DNA of 64,000 nucleotides from Psychrobacter arenosus (GCF_904848165.1 NZ_LR884459.1:2542001-2606000); one strand, 5' to 3'; positions 21,249 through 31,616 are shown, counted from the stretch's first letter. Program-made: numbers and translations. The notes: generated by a model not told the origin, from the letters alone.

Positions 21249-22385
21249 TTATGAGCGATTGGCTTTTAATTTGTCCCAATACTGTTGATAGAGGCGTAAC
21301 GCGTCGTCACCCACATCTTCTTGGAACTCGGCTTTGGCCAGAGTGGCAGCGTCCGGATAGATAGTCGGATTGTTTTTGATGTCATCAGGCATCTGCTCGC
21401 GAGCGGCTTTATTGGGGCTCGCATAACCAATCTCATTACTGATAATCTGCGCATTTTCTGGACGTAATAGATAGTCAATGAATTTATGCGCTGCATCCGC
21501 GTGGGCAGCATTTTTAGGAATAACAAAGTTATCCATCCACAAGATGGCGCCTTCAGTAGGGTATTTATAAACCAAGCTGGTCAAGCCATCATCGTTGGCC
21601 ATCACGGCCTCACCGTTCCAAATCATACCCACTTCAGTTTCGCCTTCGATATAAGGCATACGAGCAGCATCTGAATTAAAGGTTTTTACATTAGGCATCA
21701 AGGTCGTTAAGTGTTCATAGGCTGCTTTAATCTCATCAGGATTGGTGCTATTACCTGAATACCCCAGTGTTAATAGAGCCATACCAAAAACTTCACGCAT
21801 ATCATTGGTGAGCATGACTTTACCAGCAAACTCTGGACGCCATAAATCCCCCCAACTGGAGACGGTAGCAGGATCCACCGTATCCCCGTTGATAGCCATG
21901 CCCGTGCTGCCCCAAAGATAGGGAATTGAGTATTTATTTTCTGGGTCAACCTTAGTATTGATAAAGGAGGTATCGAGGTTATTAAAGTTGGTTAGCTTAG
22001 ATTTATCAATCTCTTGCAATAAGCCTTCTTTAGCCATTTTTTCAACATAGTAGGTTGAAGGGACGGCCAAATCGTACTGGCTAGAGTCATCCAGTAATTT
22101 TAGTTTGGCATACATCGCTTCGTTTGAGTCAAAGGTCGTATAGTTGACATCGATGCCCGTCTCTTTTTCAAAACCATCTATAATCTCTTGCGGCATATAC
22201 TCCGACCAGTTATATAGATTTAGGGTTTCGCCCGTGGCTGCAGCGGTTTCGCCATCAGCAGTTTCTGTTTTATTACAACCACTAAGACCAACTGCCCCTA
22301 AGGCAAGGGTAGCCATTAAACTGGCACTTAATAAGGTGCGATAAACAGGACGGCGTTGTTCAATAGATGAAAATAGAGTCGGCAA
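21249..22385 (-). CDS. Polyamine-type ABC transporter substrate-binding lipoprotein (paralogue 2)
   Basis: Second PotD/PotF-like binding protein, clearly paralogous to the gene downstream (shared YNWSEYMPQ, PYLWGSTGMAIN, LTNDMREVFGM and RPENAQIISNEIGYA). The lipobox GLSGC lies at residues 33-37. I assign the start to TTG at 22385 because AGGAGA lies 6-7 nt upstream of it. That gives a 378-residue precursor with an ordinary basic n-region; the frame remains open to an ATG at 22508, but this would place 41 aromatic-rich residues before the signal peptide. The two genes are 245 bp apart on the same strand. Ligand may be putrescine, spermidine or another amine. Confidence 0.88.
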   Translation of the reverse strand: MPTLFSSIEQRRPVYRTLLSASLMATLALGAVGLSGCNKTETADGETAAATGETLNLYNWSEYMPQEIIDGFEKETGIDVNYTTFDSNEAMYAKLKLLDDSSQYDLAVPSTYYVEKMAKEGLLQEIDKSKLTNFNNLDTSFINTKVDPENKYSIPYLWGSTGMAINGDTVDPATVSSWGDLWRPEFAGKVMLTNDMREVFGMALLTLGYSGNSTNPDEIKAAYEHLTTLMPNVKTFNSDAARMPYIEGETEVGMIWNGEAVMANDDGLTSLVYKYPTEGAILWMDNFVIPKNAAHADAAHKFIDYLLRPENAQIISNEIGYASPNKAAREQMPDDIKNNPTIYPDAATLAKAEFQEDVGDDALRLYQQYWDKLKANRS

Positions 22386-22885
22386 CGTTGCTCTCCTAAA
22401 CCAAAAATGAAAATATTCTAAAAGCGTTATCAAACGTAAGCTAGGCGTTGATGGTAGAAAATAAAAGGATAAATATCGTGTCGCGATAAGGCTATACCTT
22501 ACTAACAAGAGGTTTGGGGAAACCAGCTTTTCTACCTCTTTTTCTACTTCTGCGTAAGCTTAAGATTATGCAAAAAGACATTATAACAAAGCACTACAAA
22601 CGTATTGTAGTAGTAAAATATCAAACCTTTGTTTATATTTAGATAAATATTCTATGTTTTTCAATAATTAAGCTAGACATTTTCATGCTTTTAAGTCCAA
22701 AACTCAACGAGGGTATTACCTTACAAAATTGTTGCTGAATTGTCACTATTAATTTTAGAAAGATTCAGGTATGGTGAGCAGATAAATGTTGGTTTTTAGA
22801 GTAGAAGGTTAACATCGCTATTTTTTATGAGCTTGATTTTGACCGAATTTTTTATTCATTTATCGCTGTAAATAGGACACTGCAA
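22386..22885. promoter_or_regulatory. AT-rich divergent intergenic region
   Basis: About 500 bp between the substrate-binding protein gene on the minus strand and a small lipoprotein gene on the plus strand. AT-rich, with several A/T tracts; presumably it holds the promoters of both. No distinct operator or hairpin was recognised. Confidence 0.35.
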
Positions 22886-23176
22886 ATGACAACAATGACT
22901 ATGGTAAAGACTGCCTTACTAACGGGTTTAATGGGCACTGCTTTATTAATGAATGGCTGTAGTGGCGGCTTGCCAAAAGAATGTACCAATTATATTGATA
23001 AAATGAACAGTATGAGCCAAGGAATGGCTGGGGTATCAGCGATGTCAAAAGACAGCATGAAGCAGTTAGAAGAAGAGTGGGGCAATATGAGCAAAGAGGA
23101 AAAAGAGCGAGCGACGCATGCTTGTAGCCAAGGTCTGGCGCAAATGGAACAGATGGAAAAAATGATGAAAAAGTAG
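22886..23176 (+). CDS. Small predicted lipoprotein
   Basis: A 96-residue precursor with a signal peptide and lipobox LMNGC (Cys25). The mature part of about 70 residues is charged, methionine-rich and helical, with two further cysteines (CTNYIDK and HACSQG) that could form a disulfide. It resembles the small DUF5339-like lipoproteins of this lineage, but I am not certain of the family. It is monocistronic, with a strong terminator 45 bp downstream. Several in-frame ATGs (22886, 22895, 22901) could be the start. Confidence 0.6.
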   Translation: MTTMTMVKTALLTGLMGTALLMNGCSGGLPKECTNYIDKMNSMSQGMAGVSAMSKDSMKQLEEEWGNMSKEEKERATHACSQGLAQMEQMEKMMKK

Positions 23177-23221
23177 TCATAGGCGAGTTTAAATTAAAAT
23201 CGACACTGCTGTAGATATACC

Positions 23222-23258
23222 AACCATACGAAAGTTACTGATTTCGTATGGTTTTTTT
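23222..23258 (+). terminator. Rho-independent terminator after small lipoprotein gene
   Basis: AACCATACGAAA (23222-23233) and TTTCGTATGGTT (23242-23253) form a perfect 12-bp stem with an 8-nt loop, followed by T7. Confidence 0.93.
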
Positions 23259-23426
23259 ATGGGTGGCTTTGTATGGTGCGGGTAGCAAATGAGCGGCTTG
23301 GTTAATTTGGCCTAATGTATTTGGTTGGGTTTGCTCAGCGTAAAGAGCAGGGCTTATTAGCAAAATACCTTCTATTATTTTAAAAATAAAAAATGTTTCT
23401 AACCCGTATTAATTGAGGACACCATA

Positions 23427-23693
23427 ATGAGCACCGATAAAATCGTTGGCATACTGACTGCCGCAATCGCCTTAGTAGGTTTAATGACAATGCTGAACTC
23501 AGGCACGTCTACGCCGCTTGCTGCTTGGCCGTTTGAGACCTTGCAAGGCATTGCCTTTAGCATAGGTTGGCTCTCGGGTGTCCCGGCTGTATTGGCTTAT
23601 TTGCTCGCGGTCATTGTGATTGCTCTTGTGGCTTTTATTGGCTATAAGGTTGGCCAGCTGGTTTGGCGAGGATTGAGCAAATTGAGAGGGTGA
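23427..23693 (+). CDS. Small two-helix membrane protein of unknown function
   Basis: An 88-residue protein with two hydrophobic helices (about 5-24 and 55-77) separated by a Thr/Pro/Gly-rich loop and ending in a basic tail. A GAGG ribosome binding site is found 9 nt before the ATG. No family is recognised. It is followed directly by the tandem repeat block. Confidence 0.55.
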   Translation: MSTDKIVGILTAAIALVGLMTMLNSGTSTPLAAWPFETLQGIAFSIGWLSGVPAVLAYLLAVIVIALVAFIGYKVGQLVWRGLSKLRG

Positions 23694-23709
23694 AATCTAA
23701 TGCGTTAAA

Positions 23710-24498
23710 AATCCACCCCTTGCCCCTCCTTTAACAAAGGAGGGGTAAAGTCTTGCGCTAAATCAAATAAGTGGTGTAGGGTGAGGTTAGCGAAGCGTAA
23801 CCCACCGATTTTGTTGCTTGAATAATAAAAAATTTTCTATTAAAGATAAGGGGTAGAAGAACATTGCGCTTTAAAAGGGGCGTGGGACGCACCCTACCGT
23901 ATTTGCAAAGTGCCAGCTTAAAGTTTATAGCTTCATTTCAATAGAATCCGTAGCGTGGGTAACACCCACGGTTATAAAAGACTTTATATGGTAGTGAGAG
24001 CATATAGATAAAAAATGACTATGCTGGACTAAAGCACCAGCCTACACGCTCGATTTAGAGGTTGAAATCCACCCCTTGCCCCTCCTTTAAAAAAGGAGGG
24101 GTAAAGTCTCATGCTAAATCAAATAAGTGGTGTAGGGTGAGGTTAGCGAAGCGTAACCCACCGATTTCTTTGCTTGAATAATAAAAAATTTTCTATTAAA
24201 GATAAGGGGTAGAAGAACATTGCGCTTTAGAAGGTGCGTGGGACGCACCCTACCGTATTTGCAAAGTAATAGCTTAAAGTTTATAGCCTTATTTGAATAG
24301 AATCCGTAGCGTGGGTAATACCCACGTTTACAAAGACTCTAAGGGTAGTGAGAGCAAGATGGGTTGACCCCAATCTATAGCTGCAACATAACTGTGACTA
24401 AAACCTAACTATGCTGGACTAAAGCACCAGCCTACACGCTCGATTTAGAGGTTGAAATCCACCCCTTACCCCTCCTTTAAGAAAGGAGGGGTAAAATC
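23710..24498. repeat. Tandem block of composite palindromic intergenic repeats
   Basis: A unit of about 360-390 bp occurs twice in direct order (23710-24065 and 24066-24455) and a third time as a 43-bp fragment (24456-24498). The units are nearly identical apart from an extra stretch of about 35 bp in unit 2 (around 24355-24405). Each contains several palindromic modules: CCCCTCCTTT-AAAGGAGGGG; a GTAGGGTG...CACCCTAC pair enclosing GGTTAGC/GCGTAACC; GGTGCG-CGCACC; CGTGGGT-ACCCACG; and a GCTGG/CCAGC module. They look like stacked REP-like elements duplicated as one block. No coding capacity. Confidence 0.85.
24466..24494 (-). other. Hairpin just downstream of parC
   Basis: TTACCCCTCCTTT (24466-24478) and AAAGGAGGGGTAA (24482-24494) give a perfect 13-bp stem with a 3-nt loop. 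It belongs to the third, partial repeat copy and lies 21 bp beyond the parC stop. No T run follows on the parC strand, so it is not a classic terminator but could protect the parC 3' end. Confidence 0.5.
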
Positions 24499-24515
24499 TA
24501 ATACCTGTAAGTTAG

Positions 24516-26810
24516 CTATTCAGCCACCTCAACACTAGTCACATTCTGAAAGCCGCGAGGCAGTTGACCACCACGATTGCCACGTTTGCCCGTATAGTTC
24601 GCCAAGTCCATTGGTTTGAGCGTGACATGACGTTTGCCTGCCGTCACTGTTAGGCTGTCTTCATGATGCAATGAGGTAACCGCCAACACTTCTTCGTCTG
24701 GCTTCAAATTAATCAACTTATTCCCTTTACCGCGTGCCTGTTCTGGCAAATCATCAATCGGGAAGATGAGCAGATAGCCGGCTGAGGTCACTACCGCGAT
24801 TTGGTCATGAGCTGGACTAGCCGCCGTATCGGCATTGCTATTCGTACCAAGATTGATAGCACTAACGGTTAGTAGACGAGCATCATTGGCAATATTAATG
24901 ACATTTTTACCGGCTTTTTGATTGGTCTCAAGATTGCCTAGCGTATTAATAAAACCATAGCCTTGCGAGCTGGCTAAAATAACTTTCTGCTCGTTATCGC
25001 CCGTTAGCAGTTGCTCAAATTTAGCCCCAGCAGCCGGTTTTAAGACGCTGGTGAGGGGGTCACCCTGACCGCGCGCCGACGCTAAGGTATGCGCATCAAT
25101 GCTGTAACTGCGCCCCGTGCTGTCCATGATATAGATTTTCTCGTTCGACTTGCCCTGTACATGCGCTTGATAACTGTCGCCTGAGCGGAAACTCATACTC
25201 GTAGCATCGACATCGTGACCTTTGGCCGCACGAATCCAACCCGCCTGTGACAAGATAGCGGTGATCGGCTCGCTAGGAATTAAGTCTGACTCTTTAAGGG
25301 CTGTCGCTTCATCACGCTCGACCACCGTAGACATACGCTCGTTGCCATGCTCTTTCATATCGGCAGTCAGCTCTTCAATCATAAGATTGGTTAGGCTGTC
25401 TGGATTGTCTAGCAGCTCTTGCAGTTTCGCGCGTTCTGCTGCCAGCTCATCTTGCTCGCGGCGCAGTTCGATTTCTTCTAGTTTCGCTAATTGACGCAAA
25501 CGAATATCTAAGATGGCATTTGCTTGAATGTCGCTCAAATCATAATCGGCCATTAATACCGCTTTCGGATCATCCTCTTCACGAATAATGCGAATCACTT
25601 CATCGATGTTGAGATAAGCAATCAATAAACCCGCCAAAATGTGCAGGCGCTTATCAATTTTATCCAAACGATATTCGATACGGCGCGTGACTACAGAACG
25701 ACGACTTACCAGCCACTCTTCTAAGATTTCTTTAAGATTTTTGACTTGCGGTTTACCGTTAAGCCCAATCATGTTCATGTTGACGCGGTAATTACTCTCT
25801 AAATCCGTACTGGCAAATAAGTGGCTCATCACCCGGTCCACATCGACGCGAGTAGACTTAAGCTCAAGCACGATACGGCAAGCATTCTCATGATCTGACT
25901 CGTCATGGATATCCACAATCCACGGGAGTTTTTTGTCCGTCATTAGCTTAGCGATTTGCTCTTGGATTTTATTACCCGAAACTTGGTGCGGTAGGGCATC
26001 GATGATGACCAGATTTTTCTCTTTTTTATCGACATGATAGACCGCGCGCATTTTATAACTGCCACGACCGGTCTCGTAAATATTCTGTAAGTCTTTTTTT
26101 GAAGTAATGATTTCTGCTTTAGTCGGGAGATCTGGCGCCGGAATAGACTGGGTCAGTTGCTTAACCGACAATTCTGGATTCTTCAACAGGCGAATCGCCG
26201 CTCGCACCACTTCGTTAAGGTTATGTGGTGGGATATCCGTTGCCATACCTACGGCGATACCCGTAGTGCCATTCAGTAAGATATTGGGCAGGCGGGCGGG
26301 AAGGGTAACCGGTTCTTGGAGCGAGCCATCAAAGTTATCTTGCCAGTCAACCGTTCCTTGGCCGAGTTCAGCCAGTAGAGTATTGGCATAAGCGGACATC
26401 TTCGCTTCGGTATAACGCATGGCGGCAAAAGACTTCGGGTCATCAGGACTACCCCAGTTACCTTGACCAGTGATAAGAGGATAACGGTAGCTAAACGGCT
26501 GCGCCATCAACACCATAGCTTCGTAACAAGCGCTGTCACCGTGTGGGTGATATTTACCCAATACATCACCGACTGTACGAGCGGATTTTTTGGGCTTAGC
26601 TGTCGACTTTAGACCTAACTCACTCATTGCATAGACAATACGGCGCTGTACCGGCTTTAAGCCGTCGGAGATATGCGGCAGTGCGCGGTCCATGATGACG
26701 TACATGGCATAGTTCAAATAAGCCTGCTCAGTGAATTCCGCAACAGAGCGGGTATCCATAGGTTCGCTGGCGAGAAGATCAGAGGTATCGGAAATAATGA
26801 CATCAGACAT
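24516..26810 (-). CDS. parC: DNA topoisomerase IV subunit A
   Basis: DNA-cleaving subunit of topoisomerase IV, needed for chromosome decatenation. With a start at 26810 ([11 protein letters not shown]) it has 764 residues; this matches the family start, whereas the longer frame to 26876 adds 22 unlikely residues. The catalytic tyrosine is Tyr133 ([11 protein letters not shown]). The quinolone-resistance region [16 protein letters not shown] keeps Ser93 and Glu97, equivalent to E. coli Ser80 and Glu84, so no common resistance substitution is present. The C-terminal beta-pinwheel begins at about 500. parE is not nearby. Confidence 0.96.
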   Translation of the reverse strand: MSDVIISDTSDLLASEPMDTRSVAEFTEQAYLNYAMYVIMDRALPHISDGLKPVQRRIVYAMSELGLKSTAKPKKSARTVGDVLGKYHPHGDSACYEAMVLMAQPFSYRYPLITGQGNWGSPDDPKSFAAMRYTEAKMSAYANTLLAELGQGTVDWQDNFDGSLQEPVTLPARLPNILLNGTTGIAVGMATDIPPHNLNEVVRAAIRLLKNPELSVKQLTQSIPAPDLPTKAEIITSKKDLQNIYETGRGSYKMRAVYHVDKKEKNLVIIDALPHQVSGNKIQEQIAKLMTDKKLPWIVDIHDESDHENACRIVLELKSTRVDVDRVMSHLFASTDLESNYRVNMNMIGLNGKPQVKNLKEILEEWLVSRRSVVTRRIEYRLDKIDKRLHILAGLLIAYLNIDEVIRIIREEDDPKAVLMADYDLSDIQANAILDIRLRQLAKLEEIELRREQDELAAERAKLQELLDNPDSLTNLMIEELTADMKEHGNERMSTVVERDEATALKESDLIPSEPITAILSQAGWIRAAKGHDVDATSMSFRSGDSYQAHVQGKSNEKIYIMDSTGRSYSIDAHTLASARGQGDPLTSVLKPAAGAKFEQLLTGDNEQKVILASSQGYGFINTLGNLETNQKAGKNVINIANDARLLTVSAINLGTNSNADTAASPAHDQIAVVTSAGYLLIFPIDDLPEQARGKGNKLINLKPDEEVLAVTSLHHEDSLTVTAGKRHVTLKPMDLANYTGKRGNRGGQLPRGFQNVTSVEVAE

Positions 26811-27458
26811 AAAGAGACGTTTCGCTTGTATAAAGGGTAGGCAGGCGCTCCTGCTACTTGAGGCAGAACCCGCCAAATCGGCAAAGATAAGATAGCGTTA
26901 TCGTAAAGGATATTGCGCTAATAAAAAAGTGGCGAATGCTAATAGACGACAGGTCATGACGCTTATTTTATTAGCAATAGGGGCTACGTGACTGAAAGCC
27001 ACTTTTTAAGCCCCATCAATAGAGGCGTTAAAGCTTAAGGGGTAGTTTGAATTTTCCTTATAATTTTCTGGTTCTTTATAAGAAAGTCGTAGGGGAATAA
27101 TGCTGCAATAGATCGTAGGTAGATGATGCTTAGACTACTAATCAATGACGCTAACACTAATATAGTAAGCTGCTGATTGTCATAAATAAGCTAAGCAACG
27201 CTATTAATAATAGTGCTAAAAATTAACTTAGCCTTTTATACTTAAAAACCCTTGCAACTGTCCTCTATTTTAGTTACAACATAAGGATAGGCTTAGGAGT
27301 TTTTTAAGTATTCCTAAGAGGCGGCTCATAGTCATTAATTGATAACCTGCAAGCAATGATAGCTCAGTTATAAGCGCTAATTTAGCAAAGTTCAGTTAGT
27401 AAAGTTCAGTTAGCAAAGCACGACCATAAAAACAATCAAATGGGTAGGAGACCAAGGC
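26811..27458. promoter_or_regulatory. Divergent intergenic region parC / VWA gene
   Basis: About 650 bp, AT-rich, with no credible gene. A 14-bp direct repeat, AAAGTTCAGTTAG plus T or C, occurs twice in tandem at 27387-27400 and 27401-27414, shortly before the VWA gene. Promoters for both flanking genes presumably lie here. Confidence 0.4.
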
Positions 27459-29199
27459 ATGAGCACACAGCCGAAGCATCGACTAGGGAATAAAAAAACG
27501 ATCGCACAACTGAGCGAGCGCTTTGGCCACTGCTGTGAGTGCCGGCTTATTCTTAGCGGGATGTAGTACCCCAAACTCAGCAGAAACTAGAGCACGCAGT
27601 GAGCCAGTATCTAGCCCAGTCCAAGCAAAGCCTACGCCCTCCTACCAGTCTGCACCTGTCATCGCAGCCGCAGTGAGCAGGGCAGATGCTAGCCTGATTA
27701 GAAACAGCAGCTATCCAGTGATGCCCGCCCCGCAGCCAAAAGACCGCGATAATTACCAAGACCAGACGGCCAACCCTGTGCATCGTACGGCAGAGTCCGC
27801 AGTAGCGACCTTATCGATCGATACTGATACGGGCAGCTATGCCAATGTGCGCCGCTATCTTAACGAAGGTCAACTGCCCCCTGCAGATGCTGTCCGTGCA
27901 GAAGAGTTGATAAATTATTTTTCCTACTCGCTTAGTGATGGTAAAAGGTTGGGCAATGCGCCCTTTGTAGTGGCTACCGAAGTCGTCGATTCGCCATGGG
28001 ATAAAGCAACTCAAGACAATAAAATTGTCAAAGTGGGGATTAAGGCGGTCGATAGTAAATGGTCAGAAAAGTCGACCAATGCTGCGCTACCGCCAGCCAA
28101 TCTAGTGTTCTTAGTCGATGTTTCCGGCTCGATGGACAGCCGCGATAAACTGCCTTTAGCCCAAGCGGCCTTAAAACTGTTAACGCAGCAAATGCGCGCA
28201 CAAGATACGATTAGTATCGTGACTTATTCAGGCCGCACAGATGTCGTATTACCAGCGACTACAGGCGATAAAAAATCTAAGATATTGGCGGCTATTGAGG
28301 GGTTACGAGCAGCTGGTTCCACCAATGGTGAAGACGCCTTAAAACTGGCATATCGGCAGGCCAGTCAAAATATGCAAAAAGACGGTATTAACCGCATACT
28401 CATGCTGACCGATGGTGACTTTAACGTGGGTATTAGCGATGTGGATGAGATGCTCGATTTGGTCAAATCACAACGCGATAAAGGCATTTCGTTATCCACC
28501 GTAGGCTTTGGTCGTGGCAACTTAAACGATTATATGATGGAGCAAATGGCGGATAACGGCAACGGCAATTACAGCTATATTGACAGCTTAACTGAAGCCA
28601 AAAAAGTGTTTAGCGATGAGTTGGCGGCGACCTTTAATACGGTCGCCAAAGAGGTCAAAATCCAAGTAGAGTTTAATCCCAGTGTGATTTCTGAGTGGCG
28701 ATTAATCGGTTATGAAAACCGGGTGTTGGCCGAAGAAGATTTCAATAATGATAAGGTCGATGCGGGCGAGTTGGGTGCAGGTAAAGCGGTCATTGCCCTG
28801 TTTGAAGTCACGCCAGTCGGCAAGCCTGGGCTGTATAGCGAGCGCCGTTATGGCAGCAGCGAAGTTAAAACCCCGAAAACCAATTTGAATGAGTTGGGTT
28901 ATTTAAAAGTTCGTTATAAAGATCCCGCAGGAGGCGCCTCTAAACTGCTCAATCTACCTATCGCTAACAGTAGCCGACCTCTAACTAGCGCCCATACCGA
29001 TACTCAGTTTGCGATAGCTGTAGCCGGATTCGCGCAACGCTTAGGCCAAGGACAATATATTAATAATTGGCATTATACGGACAGTGGTAAGCTTGCCGAG
29101 CAAAGTCTCACCAAAGCAGTGAATAGCGATAATGATGGTACTCGTCGTGGCTTTATTGAGTTAACACAATTAGCTAGCGCGTTAGAGCAAGTAAAATAA
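27459..29199 (+). pseudogene. VWA-domain lipoprotein (YfbK-like), signal peptide disrupted by a frameshift
   Basis: Family: surface or periplasmic lipoproteins with a von Willebrand A domain. The main frame runs from 27523 to 29199. It contains the YfbK-type N-terminal domain (about residues 95-150, ATLSIDTDTGSYANVRRYL), a VWA domain with MIDAS motif DVSGSMDS (Asp199, Ser201, Ser203) and LTDGDFNVG, and a C-terminal DUF3520-like domain. The ATG with a good ribosome binding site (GTAGGAG, ATG at 27459) starts a different frame, MSTQPKHRLGNKKTIAQLS, that ends at 27565. Removing one GAGC from the tandem GAGCGAGC at about 27512-27519 would join the frames into an ordinary lipoprotein signal peptide ending LFLAGC. 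The only start in the main frame is TTG at 27523, giving a signal with no basic residues. The gene may be off, or the base call may be wrong. Confidence 0.7.
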
Positions 29200-29535
29200 A
29201 TAGTATTACGAGTCATGACTAGTATTAAATATAGCCTAAGGTAAATGCTATCTTAGATTGTTTTTCAGACTGTTAACGTTTAGCAAGGTAGCGCTTAGTA
29301 ACGGGCATATTTTTACATAGCTATTTTTAGCGCAATAATCCTTATTGAACGCAAGAGTTAACATCTGTACTGATTTTATGTATTGAGTATTACTGTAGTA
29401 ATAGTGTATCTTAAAGAATAATGGTGTCATCCGCTAAATGCTACACTTCATCGTGTTATAGTATTTCATTCATTCCTTATTTTTATATAAGTATAACTTT
29501 TAGCTAAAAGATTATTTATCAGGAGCTTTACGATT
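29200..29535. promoter_or_regulatory. Intergenic region before first fadD
   Basis: About 335 bp of AT-rich DNA with no gene and no evident terminator for the upstream gene. An AGGAG ribosome binding site precedes the fadD ATG. A FadR-like operator was looked for and not recognised. Confidence 0.3.
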
Positions 29536-31278
29536 ATGGACAATCAAGACACACTCATACGCCGTAATGGTAAGGTATGGTTGAAAACCTACCAAGAACT
29601 AGACATGACCTACGACATTGAGTTGCCACCTGAAGATACCTCTTTAATCGATGTCTTTGAAGAAAGCTTAGCCAAGCATAAGCAAAAAAAGGCTTATGTG
29701 TGTATGAACACTGAGCTGTCTTTCGCTGATTTAGACCTTTACAGCCGTCAAATCGCTGCCTACATACAGTCATTAGGTCTGAAAAAAGGCGATAAAGTAG
29801 CGGTAATGATGCCCAACATCCTACAGATGCCGATCACCGTACTAGGGGTCTTGCGCGCCGGCTGTGTCTTAGTCAACGTCAACCCGCTATATACGTCAAA
29901 AGAGCTTGAGCATCAATTGTCTGACTCTGAAGCTAAGGCGCTATTCATCGTTGAAAACTTCGCCAAAACCTACCAAGATATTGGCAAAAAATTAGTTGAC
30001 CATGTGGTTATCGCTGCTATGGGCGATATGATGGGCACGTTAAAAGGCTTGCTAGTCAATACCGTCGTGCGCCACGTCAAAAAAATGGTTCCGGCTTATA
30101 GCATTAAAGGCAGCGTGACTTTCAAAAAAGCCTTGAATAAATATGGGGCTAATAAATACAAGCGCCCAACTGATATCGGTCTTAATGACTTAGCGATGCT
30201 GCAATACACTGGTGGTACCACTGGGGTTGCCAAAGGCGCCATGCTAACGCATAAGAATTTAGTGGCGAACCTGATTCAGTGCGATACTTTTTTAGGCAGT
30301 GCTTTTGATGAGTATGAAAACGGGCCTAAGCAACCGGTTATCATGACCGCCTTACCGCTGTACCATATTTTCTCATTTACCGTCTGCGGTATGTTTGGTT
30401 TACGCCGTGGTTGTCTCGGACTTTTGGTACCGAACCCACGCGATGGCGCCAGCTTAATCAAAGCTTATACCGATTATCCCCCTGCTTTCTTCCCAGCCGT
30501 TAATACCTTATTTAATGCGTTAGCCAATAGCGACGTCTTTAAAGCCTTGGATCATAGCAACCTAAAGCTATCGATGGGTGGTGGTATGGCGGTATTTAAA
30601 GATACCGCAGCTAAGTGGGAAGAAATTACTGGTAACGTCATTATTCAAGGGTACGGCTTGTCTGAAACCTCACCAGTTGCTAGTGCCAACCCATTGGCGT
30701 TAACCGAGTTTACCGGTACGATTGGCGTACCAATGCCTGGTACTGAGATGGTTATCTTGGATGAAGAAGGCAATGAAGTAGAGCTAGGTGAGCGCGGTGA
30801 AATCAGTGTTCGCGGTCCGCAAGTTATGAAAGGCTATTGGAAGCGCGAAGATGCGACCGATGAAGTTATGACGAAAGATGGCTATTTCCGTACGGGTGAT
30901 ATCGGCATCATGACCGATACCGGTTACTTCAAGATTGTTGACCGCAAAAAAGATATGATTTTAGTCTCTGGCTTTAACGTTTATCCTAACGAAGTCGAAG
31001 ATGTCATGAGCGCGCATCCAAAAATCTTAGAATGTGGCGTCATTGGTATTGAAGACGAGCGCAGCGGGGAAGTGCCGAAGATTTATGTGGTACGCTCAGA
31101 TGACAGCTTGACGGAAGAGGAAGTCTTGCAGTATGGTAAAGACAACTTAACTGCCTATAAACGCCCCCGTTATGTTGCTTTCATCGATGAGTTGCCAAAA
31201 TCTAACGTAGGTAAAATCTTACGTAAAGAGATTCGCGTCATCGAAGAACAAAGCCAACAAAAAAAGGCAGCTTCATAA
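29536..31278 (+). CDS. fadD: Long-chain fatty acid--CoA ligase (paralogue 1)
   Basis: Adenylate-forming enzyme activating fatty acids to acyl-CoA, first step of beta-oxidation and membrane-associated uptake. Length 580 residues. The P-loop-like A3 motif is YTGGTTGVAKGAMLTH (about 222-237), A5 is GYGLSETSPV (about 375), A7/A8 are YFRTGDIG and VDRKKDMILVSGFNVYPNEVED, and the A10 lysine lies in LPKSNVGKILRKEIR. The N-terminus is close to FadD length. A second fadD lies 637 bp downstream, with a terminator between, so each has its own promoter. Confidence 0.93.
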   Translation: MDNQDTLIRRNGKVWLKTYQELDMTYDIELPPEDTSLIDVFEESLAKHKQKKAYVCMNTELSFADLDLYSRQIAAYIQSLGLKKGDKVAVMMPNILQMPITVLGVLRAGCVLVNVNPLYTSKELEHQLSDSEAKALFIVENFAKTYQDIGKKLVDHVVIAAMGDMMGTLKGLLVNTVVRHVKKMVPAYSIKGSVTFKKALNKYGANKYKRPTDIGLNDLAMLQYTGGTTGVAKGAMLTHKNLVANLIQCDTFLGSAFDEYENGPKQPVIMTALPLYHIFSFTVCGMFGLRRGCLGLLVPNPRDGASLIKAYTDYPPAFFPAVNTLFNALANSDVFKALDHSNLKLSMGGGMAVFKDTAAKWEEITGNVIIQGYGLSETSPVASANPLALTEFTGTIGVPMPGTEMVILDEEGNEVELGERGEISVRGPQVMKGYWKREDATDEVMTKDGYFRTGDIGIMTDTGYFKIVDRKKDMILVSGFNVYPNEVEDVMSAHPKILECGVIGIEDERSGEVPKIYVVRSDDSLTEEEVLQYGKDNLTAYKRPRYVAFIDELPKSNVGKILRKEIRVIEEQSQQKKAAS

Positions 31279-31435
31279 GAGCTTAGTAAGCTATAAAATA
31301 AGTCATAAAAATGGTGCAACCGCAGCAAAAATCTTTAAGGCAGGATGAGCCTTGGGAATAATCTAGAGTTAGGCTTGGATATTAACGGAAAAATCTAAAG
31401 TAATATCAAGCATGGATTTAGATAAGAGAACCAAT

Positions 31436-31470
31436 AAAGGGACGATACTCATAGGGTATTGTCCCTTTTT
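31436..31470 (+). terminator. Rho-independent terminator after first fadD
   Basis: AAAGGGACGATAC (31436-31448) pairs with GTATTGTCCCTTT (31456-31468), a 13-bp stem with one G-U pair, ending in a T run. Confidence 0.9.
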
Positions 31471-31580
31471 ATTGGGGTTTGATTTTAGGCGATTTTCATC
31501 AATAATTTGCAATACTAAGCTGCCCCTTGGCTATTAGATAGTAGCTAATAAGGGCAGCTAGGCTTAAGGCAACTTTAAAG

Positions 31581-31616
31581 ATAGTTTTTAAAATAGTTTT
31601 TAAAATAGTTTTTAAA
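31581..31616. repeat. Three perfect tandem copies of a 12-bp AT-rich repeat
   Basis: ATAGTTTTTAAA occurs at 31581-31592, 31593-31604 and 31605-31616. It is in the 637-bp gap between the two fadD genes, about 300 bp upstream of the second. The rest of that gap holds the terminator at 31436-31470 and presumably the promoter of the second fadD; no gene is seen. Copy number is likely to vary between strains. Confidence 0.85.

Noticed and set aside
23710..24498. Possible CRISPR array
   Set aside because: The repeats are about 360 bp long and palindromic inside; there are no short repeats with unique spacers and no cas genes.
26107..26391. Open frame antisense to parC
   Set aside because: Lies in the conserved core of parC, with no independent start signal.
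24516..26810. Fluoroquinolone-resistance mutation in parC
   Set aside because: Ser93 and Glu97 (E. coli Ser80, Glu84) are unchanged.
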